DNA of 64,000 nucleotides from Streptomyces kanamyceticus (GCF_008704495.1 NZ_CP023699.1:5518001-5582000), one strand, 5' to 3'; positions 23,917 through 34,530 are shown, counted from the stretch's first letter. The notes: a model not told the origin generated them from the sequence alone. Numbers and translations: made by a program.

Positions 23917-24120
23917 ATGGCTCAGGGCACCGTCAAGTGGTTCAACGCGGAGAAGGGGTACGGCTTCATCGCGGTCGACGGTGGTGCGGATGTTTTCGTC
24001 CACTACAGCGCGATCCAGATGGACGGGTACCGCACCCTTGAAGAAGGTCAGCGAGTCGAATTCGAGATCTCGCAGGGCCAGAAGGGTCCGCAGGCGGACA
24101 TGGTCAAACTCGCCGTCTAG
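23917..24120 (+). CDS. cold-shock protein (CspA family)
   Basis: A 67-residue single cold-shock domain: [20 protein letters not shown] with RNP1 (KGYGFI) and RNP2 (VFVHY), ending QADMVKLAV. It binds single-stranded RNA/DNA and acts as an RNA chaperone. It starts at ATG 23917 with a GGGGAG ribosome-binding site. Its neighbourhood before groEL2 matches the scoF-type cold-shock gene of other Streptomyces. A terminator follows. Confidence 0.95.
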   Translation: MAQGTVKWFNAEKGYGFIAVDGGADVFVHYSAIQMDGYRTLEEGQRVEFEISQGQKGPQADMVKLAV

Positions 24121-24152
24121 CTCGGCGCGACCGACCACCGAAGCAAGCATCG

Positions 24153-24190
24153 CGAGGGGCTCGTATCCCGACAGGGATACGGGCCCCTCG
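24153..24190 (+). terminator. terminator after the cold-shock gene
   Basis: CGAGGGGC-TCGTATCCC pairs with GGGATACG-GGCCCCTCG across a GACA tetraloop with one mismatch (stem about 17 bp). Confidence 0.85.
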
Positions 24191-24244
24191 TGTGTGCCGT
24201 GCGGGCCCGGGGGTCCCTCGTACGTCCGGATCTCACGGGAGCAC

Positions 24245-24307
24245 CTTGCACTCGTAGGGGTCGAGTGCTAATCATTGGGCTTAGCACTCTCCGCGTGAGA
24301 GTGACAG
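24245..24307 (+). promoter_or_regulatory. two CIRCE operators (HrcA sites) before groEL2
   Basis: Site 1: CTTGCACTC-N9-GAGTGCTAA (24245-24271), right arm perfect. Site 2: TTAGCACTC-N9-GAGTGACAG (24281-24307), left arm perfect. The consensus is TTAGCACTC-N9-GAGTGCTAA. Tandem CIRCE elements give HrcA-dependent repression relieved by heat. Confidence 0.93.
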
Positions 24308-24327
24308 AACTTGGATCGGGTCGGTGA

Positions 24328-26061
<1,734 letters not shown>

Positions 26062-26100
26062 TCCCTCGCGGATCGGCTGTCCTGAGCGCTTAGCTCGTAC

Positions 26101-26140
26101 GAAGGGGCGGCACTCTCCTCACGGAGGGTGTCGCCCCTTC
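26101..26140 (+). terminator. terminator after groEL2
   Basis: Arms 26101-26118 and 26123-26140 form an 18-bp stem with a few mismatches and a TCAC loop, 40 bases past the groEL2 stop. Confidence 0.85.
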
Positions 26141-26249
26141 GGCATGCCCGTGCCCCCGTCCCGTCAGCGCACACCGTGCCTTTGCTCACCGTTTACCAAG
26201 GACTTAAGTCCCTGGCTCGGGCCTTTTGTCCCGGGTGAGACTTTCGTCC

Positions 26250-27713
26250 GTGAACTCCCTGGACTCCGTCATCCTGCAAGTGAACGACCACTTGTGGACC
26301 TACCTCCTGATCCCGCTCGTCGTCGGCGCGGGCATCTGGTTCACCGTGCGGTCCAGGGCCGTGCAGCTGCGGCTGCTCCCCGAGATGTTCCGCGTCATCC
26401 GCGAGAAGACGCCCGAGCGGGCCGACGGACGCAAGCAGGTCTCCTCGTTCGGCGCCTTCACCATCTCCGCGGCCGCCCGCGTCGGCACCGGCAACATCGC
26501 GGGCGTCGCCACCGCCATCACCCTCGGCGGGGCGGGCGCCGTCTTCTGGATGTGGGCGATGGCGATCATCGGCGCCGCCTCCGCGTTCGTCGAGTCGGCC
26601 CTCGCACAGCTCTACAAGGTGCGCGGCGCGACCGGCGCCTACCGGGGCGGGCCCGCCTACTACATGCAGCGCGCGCTCGGGAAGCGCTGGCTCGGCGTGC
26701 TCTTCGCCGTCACCATCACCGTGACCTTCGGCTTCGTCTTCAACGCCGTGCAGTCCAACACCATCACCTCCGTCGCCACCGGCTCCATGGGCGCGGGCGA
26801 GGCGGAGTGGTTCGCACCGCTGGTGGGCCTGCTGCTCGCCGTGCTGCTCGGCCTCGCCGTCTTCGGCGGCGTACGCAGGATCAGCGCGGTCACCACCGTG
26901 CTCGTGCCCGTCATGGCCGTCGTCTACCTGCTGCTCGGCACGGCCGTCGTGCTGCTCAACATCGCCGATGTGCCCCGGGTGCTCGCCGACATCGTGGGCG
27001 GCGCCTTCGGGGTGCGCGAGCTCGCCGCGGGCGGCATCGGCGCGGCGATCCAGCAGGGCATCAGGCGCGGCATGTTCTCCAACGAGGCGGGCCTGGGCTC
27101 AGCCCCCAACGCGGGCGCCACCGCCGAGGTCTCGCACCCCGTCAAGCAGGGCCTCGTGCAATCCCTCGGCGTCTTCTTCGACACGCTGCTCGTCTGCTCG
27201 ATGACCGCCTTCATCATCCTGACCGCCAACCCGGAGCTGTCCGGGCGCCAGGGCGCCGACCTCACGCAGACCACGATGACGGAGAGCCTGGGCGGCTGGG
27301 CCGGGCACGTGCTGACCGCCGTCGTCTTCCTGCTCGCCTTCAGCTCGATGATCGGCAACTACTACTACGGCGAGTCCAACATCCAGTTCATGACGCGCAA
27401 GCGCTGGGTGCTGCCCTCCTACCGCGTGCTCGTCCTCGCGACCGTCTTCCTCGGCGCGCTCGGCTCGGTCGGCGTGGTGTGGAACCTCGCGGACGTCTTC
27501 ATGGGCTTCATGGCGCTGGTCAACCTGCTCGCGATCATCCCGCTCTCCGCGATCGCCTTCCGGCTGCTCGACGACTATCTGGCACAGCGGCGCGCGGGCC
27601 TCGATCCGGTGTTCACGCGGGACCGGATACCGGGCCTGCGCGGCGTGCAGTGCTGGGAGCCGGACCGTTCCCACGAGCGTCCCGTGGCCTCCGGCGCACG
27701 CCCCCGAGAGTGA
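26250..27713 (+). CDS. alanine/glycine:cation symporter (AgcS family)
   Basis: The 487-residue membrane protein has about eleven hydrophobic segments. AGCS signature stretches include SFGAFTISAAARVGTGNIAG, FWMWAMAIIGAASAFVESALAQ, YRGGPAYYMQRALG and FSNEAGLGSAPNAGA. It imports Na+ or H+ with Ala, Gly or a related amino acid. GTG 26250 (MNSLDSVILQVND) is preferred; an in-frame TTG at 26226 exists upstream but adds non-family residues. It is convergent with the hydrolase gene. No regulator is adjacent. Confidence 0.93.
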   Translation: MNSLDSVILQVNDHLWTYLLIPLVVGAGIWFTVRSRAVQLRLLPEMFRVIREKTPERADGRKQVSSFGAFTISAAARVGTGNIAGVATAITLGGAGAVFWMWAMAIIGAASAFVESALAQLYKVRGATGAYRGGPAYYMQRALGKRWLGVLFAVTITVTFGFVFNAVQSNTITSVATGSMGAGEAEWFAPLVGLLLAVLLGLAVFGGVRRISAVTTVLVPVMAVVYLLLGTAVVLLNIADVPRVLADIVGGAFGVRELAAGGIGAAIQQGIRRGMFSNEAGLGSAPNAGATAEVSHPVKQGLVQSLGVFFDTLLVCSMTAFIILTANPELSGRQGADLTQTTMTESLGGWAGHVLTAVVFLLAFSSMIGNYYYGESNIQFMTRKRWVLPSYRVLVLATVFLGALGSVGVVWNLADVFMGFMALVNLLAIIPLSAIAFRLLDDYLAQRRAGLDPVFTRDRIPGLRGVQCWEPDRSHERPVASGARPRE

Positions 27714-27770
27714 GTCGTCGTGCTGGCCGCCGCCGGATTCCTGGCGACGGCCGACACGTGAACGCGGCCG

Positions 27771-29021
27771 CTACGGCAGCCGGTCCAGGATCCAGCCGCA
27801 GAGCTCCTCGGTGACCAGGGTGTGCCCCTCGTTCTGCGAGGCGCACAGGTACTCGTCGAGCTCGCTCTCCTCGGAGTCCCCGAACGGCTCGTAGAGCTTC
27901 TCGCGGGTGTCGATGTCGCGCAGGGCGACCGCGCTGACCGAGGGCACGAAGCAGTGCGCGCGTTCATCGGCCTCGGAGCCGAGGCCGATGAACGCGGGGA
28001 TCTTGTTCAGCTCGTCGGCGAGGATCCCGAAGCCCTCCAGGGTGCCGCCGGGGGCGCCGTCGACCTCGGGCAGGCCCGAGGTGCGGATCCGCGGCCTGCG
28101 CAGGGTCACCACCCGCAACTGGGCGACGAGTTGGTCGTCGCCCGCGGACTGGGTGTAGAGGTGGGTGCCGGTGATGGCGAGGCCCTTGCCGTGGAACGCC
28201 CGCTCGCCGGGGCGGACTTCATTGGCCTCGCCGGTCCGCACGCCGTTGGCGACGCCGATCTTGCGCGGCCCGGCGGGCCAGCCGCCGACCCGCTCCAGCT
28301 CCGCGAGGAAGGTCCCGCGCTCCTTGTCCGTCTCCGGGGTGTCGCCCCACTCCGCGATGTGCTGCCACAACAGCTGGCGGGCCGCCGGGCTGTTCATCTG
28401 GTTCGAGAACGCGGAGTTCAGACGCCGGATGTAGTGGGCGAACGACTGCAGCGCGATGGGGATCCAGGCGCCGCGGTGCGGACTGTCGTAGGAGAAGTAC
28501 AGCTTGGTCTCGTGCTTCTCCTCGTCGTGCTCCATCTTGGCGAGCGCGTACCGCGTGACGAGCCCGCCCATGCTGAACCCGCCGACGGTCAGCGGGTGTT
28601 GGCCCTTGCGCCGCGCGATCGCCTCCAGGATCGCGGCGCGTGCGACATGGGCGTTGTCCAGGATCGAGGCGCTGCGCTCGTCGAAGCCGAGCAGGATGAC
28701 ATCGCGGCCGCGGGCCCGCAGTTCGCTGATGAACGGGTACGAGCCGCGCTCCAGGATCTCCCAGGAGAAGTCGAGCTCGCTGGGCCCGCTGTTGAAGCCG
28801 TCGGCGAGGATGACGGGCCGGGTCAGGCCCTGCTTCGGGTCGGCGAGGTACACCCACGCGGTGCCGCCCGGCAGCGTCCACTCGTCGTCCGGCTCCGGCG
28901 CGGCCTCGCTGACCTCGCGCGGTCCTGGCGCGAGGGTCACGCGCGCGGCGGACCGCCAGGCGTCCGCGATCTGCTGTTCGGTGGGCTCGTAGGGCTCGGT
29001 GTGTTCGTTGCGCTCGGTCAT
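27771..29021 (-). CDS. alpha/beta hydrolase (esterase/lipase-like)
   Basis: A 416-residue cytoplasmic protein with a nucleophile elbow GGFSMGG (Ser150) in TVGGFSMGGLVTRYALA and an upstream VILADGFNSGPSELDF that fits the oxyanion-hole region. SYDSPHRGAWIPIALQ resembles PGAP1/lipase-type hydrolases that act near membranes. No signal peptide is visible. The late GHTLVTEELCGWILD probably holds the catalytic His. The substrate is unknown. It is transcribed alone and convergent with the symporter gene. Confidence 0.8.
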   Translation of the reverse strand: MTERNEHTEPYEPTEQQIADAWRSAARVTLAPGPREVSEAAPEPDDEWTLPGGTAWVYLADPKQGLTRPVILADGFNSGPSELDFSWEILERGSYPFISELRARGRDVILLGFDERSASILDNAHVARAAILEAIARRKGQHPLTVGGFSMGGLVTRYALAKMEHDEEKHETKLYFSYDSPHRGAWIPIALQSFAHYIRRLNSAFSNQMNSPAARQLLWQHIAEWGDTPETDKERGTFLAELERVGGWPAGPRKIGVANGVRTGEANEVRPGERAFHGKGLAITGTHLYTQSAGDDQLVAQLRVVTLRRPRIRTSGLPEVDGAPGGTLEGFGILADELNKIPAFIGLGSEADERAHCFVPSVSAVALRDIDTREKLYEPFGDSEESELDEYLCASQNEGHTLVTEELCGWILDRLP

Positions 29022-29332
29022 GAAGGGTCCCCTCCGGGTGTGCCGCTCGTGCCGCTTCGATGACGTGCGGTGTCATCTTCGGTACGGCGGATGGGTGCCG
29101 GTAGGCGCTCGCGGCGATCCGCGCGGGGGCGAAGGGGCTTTCGGCCAGTGTGCCTTCGGCCGTCCCCGGGCGTGCCGCGGGGCGGCGCGACGGCACGCTG
29201 GCCAGGGGGCAGGGACGGGTGTGGCGGGGGATTCGCGGGGCATCGGCGGCGCGTCGGCCATTCCGGCGTGCGGCACGGGCCGTTGCCGCACGCCGCGGCG
29301 GCGGAACTATGTCGCGAAGGTGACCGGGACCC
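29022..29332 (-). other. intergenic region with a possible kinase-gene terminator
   Basis: Between the hydrolase gene start and the kinase gene end. No coding frame looks real. A 9-bp hairpin (29268-29276 with 29285-29293) could terminate the kinase transcript. The remainder should hold the hydrolase promoter. Confidence 0.5.
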
Positions 29333-31243
29333 TCAACGGTCCACGCGCTCAAGGTACGTCGGCGCCCCCGAGCCCTGCCCCGTTCCGCTCAACGGCCGCA
29401 TCTCCAGCTTGTCAGGACCCAGTGCCGTGTACGTGATCGAATCAGCGCCCTTCTCGCAGGTCGAGCCCGATTTCGCGGAGTCCAACACGATGGGTCCGTG
29501 GCTGAGTTGCTTGCCCCGGACCGAGGTCAGCTCGGCCTTCCACTCACACCTGGTCTTCGGGTTCTTCGCGTCCGAACTGGTCCAGTGCACCACAGCGCTG
29601 CCGAACGGGCCTTGTGTGAAGGTGATCCGCCGGCCTTGACCGATGTCCTCGTTCTCGTCCCGCCAGGTCCCAAGGAACGCCTTCGGCACGGGCTTGTCGG
29701 TCAGCCGCTCCTTCTTGAGCACGGCCGAGTAACCCCCGCCCTTCGTGCTCCAGTCGAGCTTGCCGTCCGGCCGCGTCTTCAGCGTGTGCTCCGGAATCGC
29801 GGAACAACCGCCCACGTCCGTACTCCCCGAGAGGGCCTCGCCGAGGGTGAGCCTCTTGAGGCCGGAGCCGCCGGCCGGGCCGGACGACACGACCCAGTCG
29901 CTCGTCCTGAAGCACTGGTCGTCCGACGTGGTCAGGTAGATCCGGGCGACCGGACCGCCGCCCTCGCCCTTGGTGACCTCGATCCGCGCCAGACCGCCGT
30001 CGTTCTCGACCTCGCCCTCCCAGGCCCCGAGGAACGCCTGCGGCACGGAGCCCGCGGAGTCCGAGGTCCCCTCCTTCCCGTCGTTCTCCCACGGGCGGGC
30101 CACGGACACGACCACACCACTGGCGACGAGGGCGACGGCGCCGATGACGGCGGCCCGGCGACGTCGCGGGGGTGCGGGTCTCGCGGACGGCGCGGTCCTG
30201 GGCGCGGGTTGCGTGGTCGGCTCGACGCCGGGCGCGGGCCCGAATCCGGGCGGGGGCGAGGAAGGCGGATCCACGGCCGTCGGAGTCGGCGTGACGGACG
30301 GCCGCGCGGGTGGCACGGGTGGCACGGGCGCCGCCCGCGCCCCCGGGTGGTCGAGGTCCAGCAACCGCGCCGCGTGCCGCCCCAGTTGTTCGAGCACCTC
30401 ACCCGGCAGCCACGGCCCGCCCCGGTCGGTCACGGTCCGCGCGGCCACCTCTTCCGGCGTGGGCCGCTGGGCCGGGTCCTTGGCGAGACATTGCCGTACG
30501 AGACCGAGGAGCCCCTCCGGGACCCCGTCGAGGTCGGGCTCCTCCTCGGCGACGCGGAACAGCAGCGCGTGCGCCCCGCTGTCCGCCGTCCCGAACGGCT
30601 GCCGCCCGGTCGAGACGTACGCGAGCACGGACCCCAGACAGAACACGTCGGAGGCGGGTGTGAGCTTCAGCCCCCGCACCTGCTCGGGCGACATGAACCC
30701 GGGCGACCCGATCACCATGCCCGTACGGGTCCTGAGGTCGTCCCCCGTGACGGTCTCCAGGGCCCGCGCGATCCCGAAGTCGATGACACGCGGCCCGTCG
30801 ACGGTGACGAGGACGTTGGACGGCTTGAGGTCGCGATGGATGAGCCCGGCGCCGTGAATGGCTTGCAGGGCCTGCGCGAGCCGGTTCGCGAGGACGCGGA
30901 CGGAGTGCTCGGGGAGCGGTCCGTAGTCCTGGGCGACGACGGCGTGCAGGTCGGGCCCCGGGACGTAGCCGGTGGCGACCCAGGGGGTCGGGGCCTCGGT
31001 ATCCGCGTCAAGGACGGGCGCGGTCCACGTCCCGCCCACGCGCCGGGCCGCATCCACCTCAAGCGCGAACCGCCGCCGGAACTCGGGGAGTCGGGCGAAC
31101 TCGGCGTGCACCACCTTCACGGCCACGGTCCGCCCGCTCCCGGAGCGTGCGAGATAGACGCGGCCCATCCCGCCTTCACCGAGCAGGCCGAGCAGCCGGT
31201 ACTCGCCTATGGAGGTGGGGTCTTGGGGGGTGAGGTGATCCAT
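29333..31243 (-). CDS. Ser/Thr protein kinase with transmembrane segment and duplicated extracytoplasmic domain
   Basis: Residues 13-275 are a Hanks-type kinase: GEGGMGRVYLA (glycine loop), VAVKVV (Lys43), LIHRDLKPSNVLV (Asp138), IDFGIAR (DFG 155-157) and GSPGFMSPEQV. A Pro-rich linker (300-360), a membrane helix (about 364-382) and an extracytoplasmic part (390-636) follow. The last part contains two similar units, each starting with an AFLGxW motif (QAFLGAWEGEVEND, KAFLGTWRDENED) and carrying paired cysteines. These replace the usual PASTA repeats and probably sense a ligand. Full kinase motifs suggest activity. It ends 311 bp before the hydrolase gene. Confidence 0.92.
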   Translation of the reverse strand: MDHLTPQDPTSIGEYRLLGLLGEGGMGRVYLARSGSGRTVAVKVVHAEFARLPEFRRRFALEVDAARRVGGTWTAPVLDADTEAPTPWVATGYVPGPDLHAVVAQDYGPLPEHSVRVLANRLAQALQAIHGAGLIHRDLKPSNVLVTVDGPRVIDFGIARALETVTGDDLRTRTGMVIGSPGFMSPEQVRGLKLTPASDVFCLGSVLAYVSTGRQPFGTADSGAHALLFRVAEEEPDLDGVPEGLLGLVRQCLAKDPAQRPTPEEVAARTVTDRGGPWLPGEVLEQLGRHAARLLDLDHPGARAAPVPPVPPARPSVTPTPTAVDPPSSPPPGFGPAPGVEPTTQPAPRTAPSARPAPPRRRRAAVIGAVALVASGVVVSVARPWENDGKEGTSDSAGSVPQAFLGAWEGEVENDGGLARIEVTKGEGGGPVARIYLTTSDDQCFRTSDWVVSSGPAGGSGLKRLTLGEALSGSTDVGGCSAIPEHTLKTRPDGKLDWSTKGGGYSAVLKKERLTDKPVPKAFLGTWRDENEDIGQGRRITFTQGPFGSAVVHWTSSDAKNPKTRCEWKAELTSVRGKQLSHGPIVLDSAKSGSTCEKGADSITYTALGPDKLEMRPLSGTGQGSGAPTYLERVDR

Positions 31244-31273
31244 GGGGATGAAGTTACATCTGGAGGGGGTGGG

Positions 31274-31948
31274 TCAGTTGGCGTAGTCCTTGAGCTTCTC
31301 GGTTTCGAGGGTGAGGGCTACGGGCGCGGGGATGCGGACGGTGGAGCCGTAGTGGTAGGGGCGGCGGTTCTGGTAGACGCCGTTCTTGGGGGAGCTGTAC
31401 ACGACGACGGTGTTGTTGCCGCGATCGATGAGCAGGTAGACGGGGATGCCCGCGTAGGCGTAGGCGCGCGGCTTCTCCTGACGGTCCCGGCGGTCGGCGT
31501 CGCGGTCTTTGGAGGTGACCTCGACGGTCATGAGGACGCCGTCGGGAGAGGCCCATTCGTCCCGTCCGGCGAAGTAGCCGATGGGAGCCAGGGCGCCGTC
31601 CGGCCTGATGCAGTCCTTCCTGTACGTGTCGATCCGCAGTCCCTGTTCCGGGTACAGGGCCAGTTCGGGGCGCTGCATCATGCACTGACGGAGCACCCAC
31701 ATGGTGATCTCGCCGTGGTCGCCGTCCGGCACGGGCTTGACCTCTAGCCTTCCGTTGATGAGTTCGAGCGTGACCGTCTCGGGGGCCACGCGGGCGAGCT
31801 CCTCGAAGTCATCGACGCTGATCGGGCCGTGCTTGACGTGCACCCTGCCGTCCCAGAACTCGAGAGTTACGGTCTCCGGGGCCCTGCGGGCCAGTTCCTC
31901 GAATTCCTCGACGGACATCTGCGGGCGTTCATCGGTGCCAGGGGTCAT
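31274..31948 (-). CDS. Uma2-family (DUF820) putative endonuclease with duplicated N-terminal segment
   Basis: The 224-residue protein has the Uma2/DUF820 PD-(D/E)XK fold: HGEITMWVLRQCM, PDGALAPIGYF, LMTVEVTSKDRDADRRDRQEK (catalytic E-x-K-like) and YLLIDRGNNTVVVYS. Its N-terminus is unusual. MSVEEFEELARRAPETVTLE is repeated 30 residues on as ISVDDFEELARVAPETVTLE, showing an internal duplication. ATG 31948 follows GGAGG; the frame upstream is not used. Cellular role unknown. It lies 59 bases downstream of the HTH protein gene. Confidence 0.85.
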   Translation of the reverse strand: MTPGTDERPQMSVEEFEELARRAPETVTLEFWDGRVHVKHGPISVDDFEELARVAPETVTLELINGRLEVKPVPDGDHGEITMWVLRQCMMQRPELALYPEQGLRIDTYRKDCIRPDGALAPIGYFAGRDEWASPDGVLMTVEVTSKDRDADRRDRQEKPRAYAYAGIPVYLLIDRGNNTVVVYSSPKNGVYQNRRPYHYGSTVRIPAPVALTLETEKLKDYAN

Positions 31949-32007
31949 GGTGGTGCCTCCTCCCTTCCATCGTGCCCCGGGCGTGTGCCGTCGGACCGTT
32001 GGAGCGG

Positions 32008-32880
32008 TCATGCGTGTGTCCTTTCCTGGGGATGGTGGGCTGCGGCGCGGACCGCTTTCGCGTGGGCGCGGACCGCGTCGGGCCGCAGGGGCACCCCGCG
32101 ACCGGCGCCCGATTCACCCCGGCAGGGGCCGCAGGTGCCACCGGGCAGGGCCTCCGGGCGGCCGGGTGCGCCGCACTTCCCGCACTCCAGGACGCGGAGT
32201 GCGGGGCGCGGCGCGCGCTCGGGCGGGAGCTTGGACGTCAGGCGGCTGCGTACGAGGGCGGCGGGGCGGTGTACGACCGGCGTGAGCCCCGCGGTGAGCG
32301 CGTGCAGGAGGTCCGCCTCCGTGGCGCCACGCTCGAACCATCGCGCCGCGTCCGGCGCCAGCGTCGCGCAGTCCGCCTCGGAGAGGGAGAGCGGAGGGGC
32401 CGTCCGGCCCAGGGCTGCCAGGAGGATGAACGCGCGGCTTCGGGTGGGGTGTTGCGGGGGCGGCTCTTCTTGTACGTCGCCCCTCGTGAACGCCGCCCAC
32501 CACGTGTCGTCGCGCGCCGTCCGCGAGAACCACGTTCGGGTGATCCAGTGGGCGCTGCCTGTTCCGTGCAGGTGTTCCCTGCCGCGTCGCAAGTGGCCCG
32601 CCGCCTGGAGCCTGTTGAGGGCCGTCCGGAGTGCGCACTGTCCGTACGGGAGGTGTTTGGCCAGGGTCTTTACGGAGATGTCCGTGCCGTCGGGGAGCCG
32701 GTCGACGTACGCGGCGATGGCCGCTTCGCGGGGTGGCAGGTGGGTGAAGTCGCCTGCGGCGCGAGGGCGTTGGTCCGGTGCGGAGCGTTTTCCGTAACCA
32801 GGATTGGCCATCGGGTGGGGCTCTGCGTGCGGGGCTGCGTGCGCAGGGCGGGGGGCGGTACTAGGCTTGGCGTCAGCCAT
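32008..32880 (-). CDS. helix-turn-helix protein with C-terminal zinc ribbon
   Basis: A 290-residue protein. Residues about 45-120 look like a winged helix-turn-helix (LPPREAAIAAYVDRLPDGTD, ISVKTLAKHLPYGQCALRTA, LNRLQAAGHLRR). The middle is helical, and the C-terminus has CGKCGAPG and TCGPCRG, a probable zinc ribbon. This architecture is common in Streptomyces accessory regions as a predicted DNA-binding protein of unknown target. ATG 32880 is preferred to the longer frame. It precedes the Uma2 gene on the same strand. Confidence 0.75.
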   Translation of the reverse strand: MADAKPSTAPRPAHAAPHAEPHPMANPGYGKRSAPDQRPRAAGDFTHLPPREAAIAAYVDRLPDGTDISVKTLAKHLPYGQCALRTALNRLQAAGHLRRGREHLHGTGSAHWITRTWFSRTARDDTWWAAFTRGDVQEEPPPQHPTRSRAFILLAALGRTAPPLSLSEADCATLAPDAARWFERGATEADLLHALTAGLTPVVHRPAALVRSRLTSKLPPERAPRPALRVLECGKCGAPGRPEALPGGTCGPCRGESGAGRGVPLRPDAVRAHAKAVRAAAHHPQERTHA

Positions 32881-33108
32881 GGGATCGACTCTCATTCGAT
32901 CTTGCTGGTTAAACCCCCGCAGGTGTTGGCGCACCGGGCGGGGGTTGTTCGTTATGCGGGCACGCTAGAGCGTCATCACGCTGCGTGGCAAGTTGAACGC
33001 CGAAAGTGGTCGACTGTGCCAACTCCCAGGGAGGGAGGGCGGGTTGAGGCCCGCCTCCCGTTCCTTGAAAAGAGGGCTCGGGGCTCGGGGCTTGAGCCCC
33101 GGGGGTGG

Positions 33109-33381
33109 TCAGTCGGCCTTGAGTTCCGTGATGAAGGCGGACCAGGCGGCGGCCCGGAACGCGAGCTTCGGGCCGGTGGGGTTCTTGGAGTCGCGGACGG
33201 GGATGAGATTCGGGTGACCGTCAGCCACTTCGAGGCAATCACCGCCGCTGCCGCCGCTGTACGTGGACTTGCGCCAAGTGGCGATCTCCAGGCAGTCGCT
33301 GCCGCTGCCCCCGCTGTAGCTCGACTTGTGCCAGACGGCCGCGCTCAGGTCGTACTCGTACTCACGGGTGCTGTTCTCCAT
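33109..33381 (-). CDS. DUF397 protein with internally duplicated motif
   Basis: A 90-residue DUF397 protein. The family motif (WxKSSYSGGSGxDCLEVA, then VRDSKNPTGPKLAF and WSAFI) is present, with the first part duplicated: WHKSSYSGGSGSDCLEIA then WRKSTYSGGSGGDCLEVA. DUF397 proteins partner with XRE/DUF5753 regulators and can antagonise them. The start lies inside the upstream XRE gene (20-bp overlap), implying translational coupling and fixed stoichiometry. Confidence 0.92.
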   Translation of the reverse strand: MENSTREYEYDLSAAVWHKSSYSGGSGSDCLEIATWRKSTYSGGSGGDCLEVADGHPNLIPVRDSKNPTGPKLAFRAAAWSAFITELKAD

Positions 33382-34204
33382 GCTCGTAATCCTGCGCCAC
33401 TGAATCGATCAGAGCCAGGGATTCCTTCGGGGAGAGCGCTGCGGCCTGGAGGAGGTTGAGCATCAGGGCGTGGCGGGCGACTGTGGCCGGGTCGTCGAGA
33501 AGCTTGCCCATGTTCGGCCCTTCGACGAAGGAGAGCGGGGGTGCGTCCTCGAACTCCATCAGCTTTAGATGGCCTTCCATTGCCGCGTGTGCCCCGGCCT
33601 TGAACGGCAGCACCTGCACGATGATGCGGTGCCTGCGCGCGAGTCCCGCCACGTGGCGCAGCGCCTCCGCCATCACCGCTCCGCCGCCGACCTCCCGTTT
33701 GAGGGCGGCCTCGTCAAAGACGGCCCACAACAACGGAGTTGTTGGGTCATCGAGAAGGTGGGCTCGTTCGAGGCGGGCGGCCACGTCGGAGTCGATCATC
33801 TCCTGTGTCGCCGTCGGGTGGTAGGCGCGGAACACCTCCTCCGCGTACGCCTTGGTCTGCAGCAGTCCGGGGATCAACTGCATCGCGTACTGCCTGATGG
33901 CCGTCGCCGCGGCCTCCGCCTCCGCCGCCTCCGCGAAGTGATCCGGATACTTCGACTTGGCGAGCGCCCCGCAGTTCCGTGCGAAGAAGCCCCCCATGCC
34001 GAGGGTCTCGTCGAAGTGGGCCGCATACTCCAGATGCATCCGCCGCGTACCCGCCTCCAGTTGGCCGATGAACGACCCGCTCACGAACAGCGGAGCGCCC
34101 AGCGCCTCCTGGCTGAGGCCCGCCCGCTCGCGGGCATGGCGCAGCTCCGCGCCGAGCAGCGCGCGTGGGTTCGACGACGGGTCGAGGTCCTTGGGGCGAG
34201 TCAT
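33362..34204 (-). CDS. XRE-family regulator with DUF5753 domain
   Basis: A 280-residue regulator. It has an HTH at about 14-70 (LLGAELRHARERAGLSQEALG, VSGSFIGQLEAGTRR) and a DUF5753 ligand-like domain (PGLLQTKAYAEEVFRAYHP, HRIIVQVLPFKAGAHAAMEG, FVEGPNMGKLLDDPATVAR). ATG 34204 is preceded by GGAGGAG. It overlaps the DUF397 gene, forming the classical two-gene switch that affects development or secondary metabolism. Divergent from the small gene at 34321, sharing about 115 bp of promoter region. Confidence 0.93.
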   Translation of the reverse strand: MTRPKDLDPSSNPRALLGAELRHARERAGLSQEALGAPLFVSGSFIGQLEAGTRRMHLEYAAHFDETLGMGGFFARNCGALAKSKYPDHFAEAAEAEAAATAIRQYAMQLIPGLLQTKAYAEEVFRAYHPTATQEMIDSDVAARLERAHLLDDPTTPLLWAVFDEAALKREVGGGAVMAEALRHVAGLARRHRIIVQVLPFKAGAHAAMEGHLKLMEFEDAPPLSFVEGPNMGKLLDDPATVARHALMLNLLQAAALSPKESLALIDSVAQDYEHGEQHP

Positions 34205-34320
34205 GGGCAACTCCTCCTCTGAACACGGGGCGTTGTTGGGCCGCCTGCACTGTTCACGCTACGTGCAGATGGCCACTCTGGGTGAGGAAACAGCAACACT
34301 CGGTGTGAAAGGCGGAGGTC

Positions 34321-34530
34321 ATGACGCTGGCGGCGGAGGAGCGGATGCGGGCGGCGGAGGAAGCCGTCGAGCAGCTGAGAGCGGGGTTCGCGGGGTTCGG
34401 CGTCACCTTGCCCTCGCTGCGGATCGACCCGCTGAGCGCGGCCAACGGTGCCCTGCCGCTCATCGAGTTGGGGCGCTGCAACCTCGACACGGCGATGCGG
34501 ATCGCCGCCGTACTGGAGGAGACGCGGTGA
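34321..34530 (+). CDS. small hypothetical protein (69 aa)
   Basis: ATG 34321 is preceded by AAAGGCGGAGGTC. A helical Ala/Glu-rich N-terminus is followed by VTLPSLRIDPLSAANG and a short helical end. No known domain is recognised. It overlaps the next gene (GTGA) and is divergent from the XRE-DUF397 pair, a location often taken by genes controlled by that pair. Confidence 0.7.
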   Translation: MTLAAEERMRAAEEAVEQLRAGFAGFGVTLPSLRIDPLSAANGALPLIELGRCNLDTAMRIAAVLEETR

